Below, piece after piece: positions 25,710-35,300 of a stretch of 64,000 bases of DNA. Position numbers and translations under genes: made by a program. The stretch's first letter is position 1; each line of letters opens with the position of its first letter. Source of the stretch: Bacteroides salyersiae WAL 10018 = DSM 18765 = JCM 12988 (GTDB taxonomy: Bacteria > Bacteroidota > Bacteroidia > Bacteroidales > Bacteroidaceae); contig NZ_KB905467.1 of the NCBI RefSeq assembly GCF_000381365.1, forward strand, positions 489,604 to 553,603. The letters run 5' to 3'. The notes beneath the pieces were generated by a model that saw only the letters and a program-made list of their open reading frames with translations, searched no databases and was not told the origin of the DNA.

Positions 25710-26187
25710 AATTGTCACTGTTTATATTGTTCATACTATTTTTTCGTCGGTTCTGCAAAAGTAAGTCGGCTTTGCGTCTTACCATATGCGTTTCAAACAT
25801 GTGGTTGTCTATGGCATAATTGGCTTAAGACACCGCCTTGTTTTTACTGTTCCCTGTGCAAAGTAATGTAGTAATCGTCACACTGCAAAGGATTTACAGA
25901 TTGCTGACGGTCTGTTGCATCACTTGTCATCATGTTACATAATCAGTGGACAAAATGTACTGGCTAAGAATACTGATTTCAGGAAACAAACTTCTCTCAA
26001 CTAAATGACATAAGCAGATTATAGCAATTAGCACCGTTGCTTCAATGGCTAAACGCATAATCCACCATAATTGCCACACTGTCTCCATTTACTTGATTCT
26101 GTGAACTATACACACTTCCTTTGCAGACGATAATCGGTCAAGGTGCATACCGAGACCACTGTATTAACCAATTAAAATCCATAATTT
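25710..26187. other. Divergent regulatory region of the element
   Basis: About 480 bp between the HTH unit (minus) and the mobilization genes (plus). It contains the -7 box TACTTTTG for the HTH genes (25763-25756, minus) and the promoter for the mobilization genes (26093-26123). I see no gene. Confidence 0.5.
26093..26123 (+). promoter_or_regulatory. Promoter of the mobilization genes
   Basis: TTG (26093-26095), a 20-bp spacer, then TTCCTTTG (26116-26123), 64 bp before the DUF3408 start. One mismatch to the Bacteroides -7 consensus. Confidence 0.45.
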
Positions 26188-26577
26188 ATGGGAACAACAA
26201 AAAAACTTGGGAAAGAACAATGGGAGACTATGACAGGCACGGTAATGTCTCAGATTCTTCCCGATGGAGACAAACTTGAAATCGAAAACGAGGCAGAAGT
26301 TGGTAGGCAACCCGAAACGTCTCCGGCTCCCCAACGCAGAGTAAGCAGCCGACAACGCAAGCTGTCGTTGGACGAGTATCGCAGTACCTTTCTGCAAGTG
26401 CCGAAAATCGAAGACCGCAAACCCGTTTTTGTCAGTTGCGAAGTGCGCGACAGGTTGGATGAGTTTGTGCGCAAGCTCGGGAATCGCAAAATGAGCGTGT
26501 CGGGATTACTTGAAAACATCGCCAGACAACATCTTGAAATCTATTCGGAAGACTTCGAGCAGTGGCGCAAATTGTAG
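26188..26577 (+). CDS. DUF3408 protein of conjugative/mobilizable elements
   Basis: 129 residues. A low-complexity N-terminal half leads to a conserved C-terminal half (LSLDEYRSTFLQVPKIEDRK, PVFVSCEVRDRLDEFVRKLG, SVSGLLENIARQHLE), which is the DUF3408 signature found in Bacteroides conjugative transposons. The C-terminal part reads like a ribbon-helix-helix DNA-binding fold. Probably an accessory of transfer or partition. First gene of the mobilization cluster. Confidence 0.75.
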   Translation: MGTTKKLGKEQWETMTGTVMSQILPDGDKLEIENEAEVGRQPETSPAPQRRVSSRQRKLSLDEYRSTFLQVPKIEDRKPVFVSCEVRDRLDEFVRKLGNRKMSVSGLLENIARQHLEIYSEDFEQWRKL

Positions 26578-26756
26578 GAAAAATCTGCATTACTGCCGTC
26601 AGGCATTCTTGAATCCACTGATGCGTGTAACTTCTGTTTTTGGAAGGGAGCGAGGTTATCTTTCGGGCATCCCAAAAAACTTCGCTCCACTCCCGAAATC
26701 GTGGAGACAATCCGCTCCCAATGGTCGCAGATTGTAAGATACATCATCACAGTGAA

Positions 26757-27139
26757 ATGGCTAATCACAATAAACCAAGTAAAATGAGTAACAGCAATAA
26801 AATCAAACCCAAAGGGAGACCGAGAGCAAGCAGCTTTCGCAAACTCTCCAAATCCGTAACAGTGAAATTCTCCAAGCCCGATTACGACCGTCTGTGTCTT
26901 CGTAGCAGACAGGCCAATCGGACACTTGCCGAATACATCAGAGATTCTACGTTCAACACACAGATTGTGGCCAAGCATTCCCTGGAGGAAGCGGTCACTA
27001 TCGTAGCCTTGTAGGAATGGCGAACAACCTGAACCAGCTTACAAAACTGTCACATCAGATTGGACTGTACCGTACCGCCAATATGGTAACGGAACTGCTT
27101 GAAAAACTGAAAGCGATAATGCACGAATATAAAACTTAA
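26757..27139 (+). pseudogene. MobC-like relaxosome protein split by a 1-nt deletion
   Basis: Frame 1 (ATG 26757, MANHNKPSKMSN, to the TAG at 27012) encodes the DNA-binding part: SVTVKFSKPDYDRLCLRSRQ, ANRTLAEYIRDSTFNTQIVA. In the next frame, ATG 27017 to TAA 27139 encodes the usual C-terminal tail of this family (MANNLNQLTKLSHQIGLYRT, ELLEKLKAIM). A missing base between TTG and TAGGAATGG at about 27011 joins the two. The relaxosome helper is therefore probably truncated by 40 residues. The relaxase follows 13 bp downstream and is intact. Confidence 0.7.
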
Positions 27140-27152
27140 CAGTGAGGTAACA

Positions 27153-28091
27153 ATGATAGGAAAAATCAAGAAAGGAAAATCATTTGGCGGATGCATCCGC
27201 TATGTAATGGGCAAAGATAATGCAGAAATCATTGCTTCCGATGGCGTATTGTTAGGTAATACTCATGAAATAACGGACAGTTTCAACTATCATCGTATGC
27301 TTAATCCAAAAATAAAACAGCCTGTCGGACACATCGCTTTGAGCTTCAAACCGGAAGACAAGCCCAAACTGACCGATGAACTTATGGCTAAAATAGCAAT
27401 GGAATATATGGATCTGATGGGCATTAGGAACACCCAATTCATATTGGTAAGGCACAATAATACCGACAATCCGCATTGTCATTTGGTCTACAACCGCATA
27501 GGGTATGACGGCAAGGTAATCTCTTCGCAAGGTGATTACAAGCGTAACGAGATAGCGACAAAAAAGCTGAAAGACAAATACGGATTGACATATGCCGAGG
27601 ATAAAAGCAAGACCAACGTGGAGAAACTGCGTTCTGCCGAACAGGTAAAATATGAGATTCACAACTCCGTGAAGGATGCGTTGCGACATTCTAAAACATG
27701 GAAAGAGTTCAATGACAGTCTGGTGGAACAAGGTATCATACTTGAATTCGTAAAAAGAAGCCGTGATATAAAGTCGGTAAATGATATACAGGGTATTCGC
27801 TTTACCAAAGACGGACTGACCTTCAAGGCTTCACAAATCAGCCGTGATTTCAGTTTCGCAAAACTCAATGCCCGATTAAGTTGGAATACGTCTGATACAG
27901 AGCAGAGCCTTGACTCTAAAAAGCAGAAACATAAACTGATATCCGATAATGCTCTCAATACCAATATTATTGAAAGTAACGGTTTGGGATTGCTTTCTTC
28001 TTTTGGCGAAACTCCACCGGAAGAACAAATCCCATACGATGAACTATTGCGCAAGCTCAAGAAGAAAAAGAGAAAAGGCTTGGGTCTGTAA
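27153..28091 (+). CDS. MobB-type relaxase (relaxase/mobilization nuclease)
   Basis: 312 residues. The N-terminal relaxase domain starts MIGKIKKGKSFGGCIRYVMG, with a likely nucleophile tyrosine in IRYVMG. The three-histidine metal motif is HNNTDNPHCH at about 107-116. The C-terminal region is charged and ends LRKLKKKKRKGLGL. It nicks oriT, stays bound to the 5' end and leads the strand to a helper conjugation channel. Intact, unlike the MobV of the older element. Confidence 0.88.
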   Translation: MIGKIKKGKSFGGCIRYVMGKDNAEIIASDGVLLGNTHEITDSFNYHRMLNPKIKQPVGHIALSFKPEDKPKLTDELMAKIAMEYMDLMGIRNTQFILVRHNNTDNPHCHLVYNRIGYDGKVISSQGDYKRNEIATKKLKDKYGLTYAEDKSKTNVEKLRSAEQVKYEIHNSVKDALRHSKTWKEFNDSLVEQGIILEFVKRSRDIKSVNDIQGIRFTKDGLTFKASQISRDFSFAKLNARLSWNTSDTEQSLDSKKQKHKLISDNALNTNIIESNGLGLLSSFGETPPEEQIPYDELLRKLKKKKRKGLGL

Positions 28092-28131
28092 TAAAATTAT
28101 CGAAACGTAAAACATTAAAATCAAGATAAAT

Positions 28132-28962
28132 ATGAAACAGGAAGAATTAATGGAAAGCATCTATGGATGCCTGGAGAGAATAGAAAACAAGGTGAACGGT
28201 CTATCCATGCCCCAATCGGTAGACGGAAATTCCGAAGTGTACAACACAAATGATGCTGCAATGCAGGAGTTCAAACAGGACTTGAACGGCATCAAGACAT
28301 CGTTCAACCGCCTTACAGAAAGCATCGTTGCCATCCGTGGCGATATCACCGATTTACTGAAACGCAACTCTATGGTAAACAAGGTCATGGAATCATTGTC
28401 TGTGCAGAACAACGAACATCAGCACAGCCGGAAGCAACAGAACGATTGTTCCAATAGAATCATCAAGATGTTGGCCGATCTGGGAACAAAGCAGACGCAG
28501 GAATCCGATGAGATAAAATCTCTGTTGCGAACCACCGATGAGCGTATCAAGGATGGTGTCTATTACGAAAAACACCACAGTTTCAGTATCGAATCTCCCT
28601 TTATCTTTTGGGGCTTTTGCGGAATGTTTGCCATGATAGTCGTCTTGGCTGTGGCACTGTATTTCGCCAAGCAACCGGATTACGACCGCATCGACAACGA
28701 CTTGAAGTACCGCTACATCAAGATGAAAGGAGAGATTACCCCGAACGGTATATCAGAATTGGAAAACATCTTTGAACTCAATCGTGATAACGACAAAATC
28801 CGCCAGATGCGCAAAGATGTGGAATCCTACGAAGATGCAGTACACAAACGAGCTGCCCTTGCTGAGCAAGCCCGATTAAAAGAACAGGCAGCAAAGGAGC
28901 AGGAGGACAAGGCAAAATCCATCAAATCCAAGCCAATACAAACTGACAAACCTAAAAAGTGA
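28132..28962 (+). CDS. Coiled-coil membrane protein of the mobilization cluster
   Basis: 276 residues. A long N-terminal coiled coil (about 1-150) is followed by a single membrane helix (FIFWGFCGMFAMIVVLAVAL at about 158-180) and a charged tail ending in an Ala/Lys/Glu-rich stretch. Proteins of this plan regularly follow MobB in Bacteroides mobilizable elements. A function in coupling the relaxosome to the membrane is plausible but not shown. It starts 40 bp after the relaxase gene. Confidence 0.65.
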   Translation: MKQEELMESIYGCLERIENKVNGLSMPQSVDGNSEVYNTNDAAMQEFKQDLNGIKTSFNRLTESIVAIRGDITDLLKRNSMVNKVMESLSVQNNEHQHSRKQQNDCSNRIIKMLADLGTKQTQESDEIKSLLRTTDERIKDGVYYEKHHSFSIESPFIFWGFCGMFAMIVVLAVALYFAKQPDYDRIDNDLKYRYIKMKGEITPNGISELENIFELNRDNDKIRQMRKDVESYEDAVHKRAALAEQARLKEQAAKEQEDKAKSIKSKPIQTDKPKK

Positions 28963-29142
28963 GCGTATGGCAAGAGTAAAAGTTGCGAAGTGAACGGAAA
29001 TAGAAAGCCAGCAGGTTATCAATAATCATGTGGCTTTCTTTAATATACCTTATTCATTAAACAAAATGCCATCTTTTTGAAAAAATACACCATGTTTTTG
29101 AAAGAATACTCCATATATTAGTGATAATCACAGGAAAATTTG

Positions 29143-29150
29143 TATCTTTG
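29143..29150 (+). promoter_or_regulatory. -7 box of the BREX operon
   Basis: TATCTTTG, an exact match to TAnnTTTG, 40 bp before the HTH regulator gene. No TTTG is present at the -33 position, so the promoter may need an activator or be weak. Confidence 0.5.
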
Positions 29151-29190
29151 CAAAATTTTAATGGGATCATACAACATCATACATTAGTAT

Positions 29191-29406
29191 ATGCAGAAAG
29201 GTGCAAATATCAATAGAATAAAAGCTGTGCTTGCGGAACAAAATAGAACAAGCAAATGGCTCGCTGGAGAATTGGGCAAAGATCAAGCTACTATATCAAA
29301 ATGGTGTACCAATACATATCAGCCAAGTTTGGATACATTGGTGAAAATAGCAGAACTGCTCAATGTTGATGTTAGAGATTTAATTGTAAAAACTGAAATT
29401 AAATAA
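29191..29406 (+). CDS. XRE-type regulator at the head of the BREX operon
   Basis: 71 residues, almost only a helix-turn-helix: RIKAVLAEQNRTSKWLAGEL, GKDQATISKWCTNTYQPSLD, TLVKIAELLNVDVRDLI. Its stop is 4 bp before brxP, so it is the first gene of the defence operon and probably controls it. In other BREX types a different, larger WYL-type regulator (BrxR) has this place; here the regulator is a minimal Cro-like protein. Confidence 0.85.
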   Translation: MQKGANINRIKAVLAEQNRTSKWLAGELGKDQATISKWCTNTYQPSLDTLVKIAELLNVDVRDLIVKTEIK

Positions 29407-29410
29407 GTTC

Positions 29411-31909
29411 ATGTATAAAATAGAATGGGATAAAGATACCGGAGGTGTTTTGTTAAGTGCCAAAGTCACTAAAGAGACTTTAGGTATTGCACCTCGTCCT
29501 GTTTGGTTTGAAGAACTTGATTTACTTGGTCTTGACCGTCTTGGTTGGACTTACCCACGAACAGAAGAACCACTTATGTGGGCAGTTAATAAACAATATT
29601 TCTATCGTGGCGACTTGATGTTTGAGGCTAAAGGTGCTAATATTTACGATGCGCCAACAATCGTTTTCCAATCGGGTAAAGAGACAGCCACTATAAAACC
29701 GATTGACGTGAAAGAAATGTTAAGGCGTAATAGCGATCAAATGTTTTTGATTGAGAATGAGGCTATCGAATTTATTCGCGATACCTATATGGCTTATTCT
29801 GGTGTGAGTAAAGCCAATGCACTATCAAAAGCTAATCAAGAGGTTGACTTTGAAGCACTCGCAGAGAAGGTAGAAAAACGTACTAAACAAAAAATGGCAG
29901 TAGTAAAGCAGGATTGCGACAGTTTCGATATAGTACCGCTCAAAACAGCCAATGCCGAAGGTAAACGTGTGTTGCTCTCTACTCGTATAGATAGATTTAT
30001 TGCATCATTTTCTGGTGGAAAAGACTCGCAAGTAGTGCTTGACCTTGTAACACGTGCCATACCTCCCACTGCTTTCGAGGTGATTTATTCCGATACCGGT
30101 TATGAATTGCCTCCGTCATTGGAGCTTTATGAAGAAGTGAAACGCTTTTATGGCGAGCGTTTTCCCGCATTGAAGTTTTCCACCACGCGTAACCACGAAT
30201 CGGTTCTCAATTACTGGGATAAAATAGGGACTCCTAACGACACCCACCGTTGGTGTTGCTCTGTAATGAAGACCGCACCGCTTTATCGCTCACTTAAAGT
30301 GGAGGGTAACAAGCAAGCGCGTGTGCTTACGTTTGATGGTGTCCGAGCAGAAGAATCTACTCGAAGAAGTGGGTATAACAGAATTGGAAATGGCAAACAT
30401 ATCTTTACATACAATGCCCATCCTATTCTTCAATGGAATGTCGTTGAGATTTTCTTATATTTGATTATTCGCAATATTCCATTAAATCCAGCTTACCGCT
30501 TTGGATTTTCACGTGTTGGTTGTGTTATTTGTCCGTTTGGGTCTGATTGGTCTGATTTTTTGGTTAGTAAATTATACCCTGATTTCAGAAAACCTTTTTT
30601 AGATAAGTTGCAATTTTGGGTTGAGACATCGGGTATTAAGGATCCCAAAACTTTTATCAAGACTAAACGTTGGCACATATCTGCACTTGGTAGTCCATCC
30701 TTGTCTAATAAAGATAGAGTTTTGATAAGTAGTTCCAACCACGTTACAAAACTCAAAATTTCAGCCGATCCAAATATCTTTTTTGAATGGCTTAAAGTTC
30801 TTGGAACGTACACTATAGGCAACACCAAAGGCTCTTTTTCTGGAGCTATTCAAGTCGGCAAAGATATTATCTCATTTAGTGGCAATAAAACAGCCGCTCA
30901 TATTGAGATTAAATTCAACACAAGTGATTCTCGCTTTGCAAATAATCTAATGCGAATCGCTCAAAAAGCGGCATATTGTGTTCAATGCGAAGTTTGCGAA
31001 GTCCAATGTCCTACTGGAGCTTTGAAAATTGTGCCGCATTTGTCTATTGGATCACAATGTGTGCATTGCTTGAAATGTATTAATTTCCACGAAAAAGGTT
31101 GCATTGCAGCCGATTGTTTAAGAAAAATATCTGGTAAAATAAAAATGGATTCTTCATTATCAATAAAGGGTTATAAAACATTTGGTCTTCGTGATGAATG
31201 GATAGATGAATATGTAAGTGATCCTGATAACTTTTGGTCAAGCACATTGTTAGGCACTGCTATGTTTGATTCTTTTAAGGCTTGGACTAAAGACGCTGGA
31301 TTACTTGACACCAAAAATAGCCCTACAGAATTTTGCAAGTTAATGCAAGAAATTTATCGAGATAATCCCTCGTTGTTTTGGGAGATTATATGGATAAATC
31401 TTTCATATTCGTCTTTTATAGTCAATCGATTTATTAGCCAAATTTCTGTCGGAGACATTTTTGACAAGAAAACAATCTCTGATAAAATCAGTACTTCAGA
31501 AAGTGTTTCTTCACTGACAACATTAAACAATGCTATTGGGGCACTAATGGATATGTTCAAGAATTCGCCTATTGGCGATGACCTTGTTCAAGGTGAAGAA
31601 TTTGAAAAAAAACGTATCAGAAGAAGTTACGATGATTTGAGCCTTGAAGCTCTTGCGTATTCATTATATCTATATGCCGAAAAAAATGGCAGCAAGGAAT
31701 TCCGTGTTTCAGACCTTTACAATACTGACGGCTATAAAAGTGCGCCACTGGAATTTGGCATATCAAAAAACTCTCTTTTGAAGAAGTTGCGTGCGCTTTC
31801 ATCTGATGCAAATAGGGTTTTATTAGCTGAATTAAATATGGGATTAGACCATATTACATTAAAAGAAGATTTGGATTCTATTTCTGTACTTAAAATATTG
31901 ACAGCGTAA
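29411..31909 (+). CDS. brxP: BrxP: PAPS-reductase-like protein of type 4 BREX
   Basis: 832 residues. The N-terminal domain (1-190) is of unknown fold. A PP-loop ATP pyrophosphatase / PAPS-reductase domain follows, with SGGKDS at 201-206, then WCC (281-283) and CVIC (371-374), whose cysteines fit a [4Fe-4S] site like that of DndC. Further on is a ferredoxin-like double cluster: C523, C526, C529, C533 (CVQCEVCEVQCP) and C550, C553, C556, C564. The C-terminal part has no motif I know. The combination marks the BrxP protein that defines type 4 BREX, where sulfur chemistry on DNA is suspected in place of methylation. It overlaps the next gene by 1 nt. Confidence 0.87.
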   Translation: MYKIEWDKDTGGVLLSAKVTKETLGIAPRPVWFEELDLLGLDRLGWTYPRTEEPLMWAVNKQYFYRGDLMFEAKGANIYDAPTIVFQSGKETATIKPIDVKEMLRRNSDQMFLIENEAIEFIRDTYMAYSGVSKANALSKANQEVDFEALAEKVEKRTKQKMAVVKQDCDSFDIVPLKTANAEGKRVLLSTRIDRFIASFSGGKDSQVVLDLVTRAIPPTAFEVIYSDTGYELPPSLELYEEVKRFYGERFPALKFSTTRNHESVLNYWDKIGTPNDTHRWCCSVMKTAPLYRSLKVEGNKQARVLTFDGVRAEESTRRSGYNRIGNGKHIFTYNAHPILQWNVVEIFLYLIIRNIPLNPAYRFGFSRVGCVICPFGSDWSDFLVSKLYPDFRKPFLDKLQFWVETSGIKDPKTFIKTKRWHISALGSPSLSNKDRVLISSSNHVTKLKISADPNIFFEWLKVLGTYTIGNTKGSFSGAIQVGKDIISFSGNKTAAHIEIKFNTSDSRFANNLMRIAQKAAYCVQCEVCEVQCPTGALKIVPHLSIGSQCVHCLKCINFHEKGCIAADCLRKISGKIKMDSSLSIKGYKTFGLRDEWIDEYVSDPDNFWSSTLLGTAMFDSFKAWTKDAGLLDTKNSPTEFCKLMQEIYRDNPSLFWEIIWINLSYSSFIVNRFISQISVGDIFDKKTISDKISTSESVSSLTTLNNAIGALMDMFKNSPIGDDLVQGEEFEKKRIRRSYDDLSLEALAYSLYLYAEKNGSKEFRVSDLYNTDGYKSAPLEFGISKNSLLKKLRALSSDANRVLLAELNMGLDHITLKEDLDSISVLKILTA

Positions 31910-32340
31910 TGAACTATGTTTTAGATATGTATCGACTTATGTTTACCTCTTTAAGAAGAGGTAACACGCAAGGTGTGTATTCTAAAGCAAAACCCGTTTT
32001 TTTAATAACACTACTTGATTATATTCCACTTTATGAAGACAATAAATTGAAATGGGGAGATGAATTATTCCATGAAAATTATCTTCATAATTTCGAAATG
32101 GAAGAAAATCTGAAACCCACTCCTATGTGGAAGCCTTTTTTCTACCTATCTTCCGAACCATTCTATGCTCTTGTGTGGCGAGAAAATCCGCCATACAATT
32201 TATTGAAGCATCCCTCGGCAAAGCTCTTAAAAGAGTATCTGGATTACGCCAAACTTGACGATGAGTTGTGGAAACTGCTGCAAGATGAATCGAATAGAGC
32301 ATATCTACGAGAGTGCATAATTAAAAACTATTTCAATTGA
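31909..32340 (+). CDS. Small protein between brxP and brxC, possible sulfur-reader-like module
   Basis: 143 residues; the ATG shares its first base with the brxP stop, so translation is coupled. No catalytic motif and no membrane segment. The pattern KPVFLITLLDYIPLYED, then MWKPFFYLSSEPFYALV, then DDELWKLLQDESNRAYLREC is like the N-terminal module of HNH-type nucleases, including the sulfur-binding domain of phosphorothioate-dependent McrA enzymes (KPLLLL...PFWRL...). The HNH part itself is absent. The similarity is by eye and distant. Position inside a PAPS-reductase operon makes a role in reading or handling the DNA mark plausible. It is not part of the published four-gene core that I recall. 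Confidence 0.6.
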   Translation: MNYVLDMYRLMFTSLRRGNTQGVYSKAKPVFLITLLDYIPLYEDNKLKWGDELFHENYLHNFEMEENLKPTPMWKPFFYLSSEPFYALVWRENPPYNLLKHPSAKLLKEYLDYAKLDDELWKLLQDESNRAYLRECIIKNYFN

Positions 32341-32361
32341 ATTTCAATTTTATACTTGACA

Positions 32362-35300
32362 ATGGCAACGACATATAACGATATCATAAAAAAGCGTAGC
32401 GGTAGGGCTGCGTACAGCATAGAAGAAGAAAAAGGGAATCAATGGGCATCGTTCATTCCCAACGAGCAGTTTAATACCGTTCTGCGTACAGTACTTCGCT
32501 CGGTGCGAGGCAACGATATTGATGCCCATAAATCGTTTTGGATAAACGGCACATACGGCACAGGCAAGAGCCATGCCGTATCTGTTATCACGCATTTGCT
32601 CTGCGACACTGTTGACAATATAAAGGAGTGGGTGGACTATGAATATGGAGCAGACAAGTTCGATCTTATTCGCAATCAAATCTATAGTTTGCGTGAAGCC
32701 AAACGTTTGTTGCCTGTCAAGATTGAAGGACTGCGTGATATGTCGCACGTGTCCGACCTGCCATTGGTGCTTCAAACTGCCGTTGTCAAAGCACTCAATG
32801 AATTGGATATTGAATTAGCCGTTGATACTGATTTCGATGCACTCATACAGCATATTCAAGATAACCAAGTGATTTGGGATGACCTTATCGCCCGTTTTGC
32901 CGAATTGCGCTCAATTGCTTCTACCCGTGAGAAGTTGATACAGAAACTATCAGGAAAAGATATGGCGACTTTCCAAAAGGCAAAGTCAGCCCAACGCCAA
33001 GCAAACATGACAATTCTTCTGAATCAAGAGAATGTTGGGGCCTGGCTTATCGAGGTACAGGAGAAGCTCCGTGTGGAAACTGATTACAGAGGCTTGCTGA
33101 TTATTTGGGATGAGTTTACCGATGTTATGGAAGATTCTATAGGTATTCCCGTACTTAAAGCCCTTCAGACTATTGCACAAAAGTTTGCCAACGAGGGGAA
33201 CGATAGTTTCCTCTTCTTGATTTCTCATCCGTCAGCCTTCAACAAACTGGGCAACGAGGAAACCAAGCAGACCGACGGACGCTACCACCGTATGAAATAT
33301 AATATGGAGTCGGTGTCGGCATTCAAAATAATGTCTCGCAAATTTGAGATTGTCGACCAGGAACGCCACCAATCAATGACCGATTTTTTCTATTCGACCA
33401 ACCATAATTTGCTTGACCTATACACAGCAACGTCCAACGACCCGAAAGAAACTCGTGGAGATTTAATCAACCTCTTTCCTATACACCCGGCTACCGCCAA
33501 CCTTGCCACACACTATGCCACTGTTGTCGGTTCATCAAGCCGAAGTGTATTTGAGTTTATCGGTCAAAATGAGGCAATGGAAGATTTCTTGGAAAGTGAA
33601 ACAGCTTTTGCCAATCGTCAAACCGTTACAGCAGATTATCTTTGGGATTTCGTTCTGAAAGTATTCCAAGATGATGTGGTAAACTATGGAGCTGTTACTG
33701 AACGTTTCAATACATACCGCTTGCAAGTGGAAAACCATGGTGAAGCGGCTTATGCTGTTTTCAAAGGTATCTTGCTACTCAACGCATTCAACAACATATC
33801 TGCCGAAAATAACAATGACCTCGTAACACCGACAGAAGATAACATCGTAAATCTTTTTCTCGGTACTCAGTATGAGAATGAAACCGAAGATGCGCTCAAT
33901 TGGTTTAACGATCAAGGTATAATCCAACGTGCGCCTGGTGGAATCTTCTCTGTTCAATTCTCTGCTTTGCCTTCGCATGAAATTGAAGAACTGAAGCAAT
34001 CGCTTGCTAATGATACAGATAAATTCCGCTTTATTTCGAGTGTACTCAACTTTGGAGATACAGCTGCTTCATACTTTACTAAAAAGTATGTTCAGAAAAT
34101 TATTCGTCCTTATGCTTTTCACTTTTATTCGGAAGCATCCAATGATGCATTGTTGAAAGACAAAATTAAACGCGCAAAAAGAGAGACACGTCCGAGCGAT
34201 CTTTATTTGGCACTATTATTTTCAAAAAACAATGCTGAAATAGCTCATCTCCGTGAGTTTGCCGAACAAGCATCTACTAACGGTGCAAACGAAGATAAAG
34301 ATTTGAGAGACATTATATTCATTGTCTTCGATACGGCATTTGGCGATAAACAATATGACCGGTTCATTGAATACATGGCAAACTACACCTCCGCCCAGTC
34401 GCATGGTTTTCTCGACCAAGTGAATGTGCATCGCAACCACGCCGCAGATATGATAAAGGAATGGCTACAAGATGCTCAGCGTGGTAATGCCACTATTTAT
34501 GTAAACGGACAACAAATTCCCATCTCGGTTAAACACCTTCCATCGTATCTCAATAATACGGTAGCTCCTATTATCTTCCCTCAAGGACCTGATGCTATAG
34601 AAGCAATTAGACAGAAAGCTCCAAATCCATTCTGGAAGCCTATAGTATCAGAAGTGATTATTCGCACATTCATTTTCAGCACCAATAAGTCGGAGCTTAC
34701 TGAGGGGGCAAGTAACATTAAACCTTTGCTATATCTCATACAAGATGCTATTGACGAAAACCTTGAATGGCGTGCAGATATGCCCGACAATCACCCATTC
34801 AAGATGGTCTTTGACTTCATCCAAAACAAAATTAAATATGCCGATAAGTCGCTGCTATTCAATTTTGCCGATAAGTTTGACGACCTTCGAAAACCACCAT
34901 ACGGGCTGTCGGGTAACTACGCATCTGCAGCTATGGTTGCTTTTGCTCTACGTAGTTGGGAAAACAAGATTTTCGACACTTTAGGAAAACCCATCGACAA
35001 AAATAGTTTGGTAACGATCATTACCGAACTGTTTAATGTCTGGGGGAAAGGAAAAAACTCAAATAAATTGAGCTTCAAATTTCAGACACCAGAAGAGGGT
35101 AAATTATGTAAAACTCTCGTTAAGACTTTCAAACTTGACAAATTGAAAGGTTACAGCGATATATCAAGTCTTAAAGATGCTCGTTTTGCTATAACCGGCT
35201 CTTTACTCGAAGAAAAGGGATATCCGCTATGGGCACTCAAATATATGGATGACGAATTTGTAAATTCTCATCCTGCTATTCTGCTTAACGAAGAACTCCA

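Noticed and set aside
29411..31909. DndC of a Dnd phosphorothioation system
   Set aside because: The SGGKDS domain is DndC-like, but the protein is much longer, carries extra ferredoxin clusters, and no dndB, dndD or dndE is present; the neighbours are brxC, pglZ and brxL.
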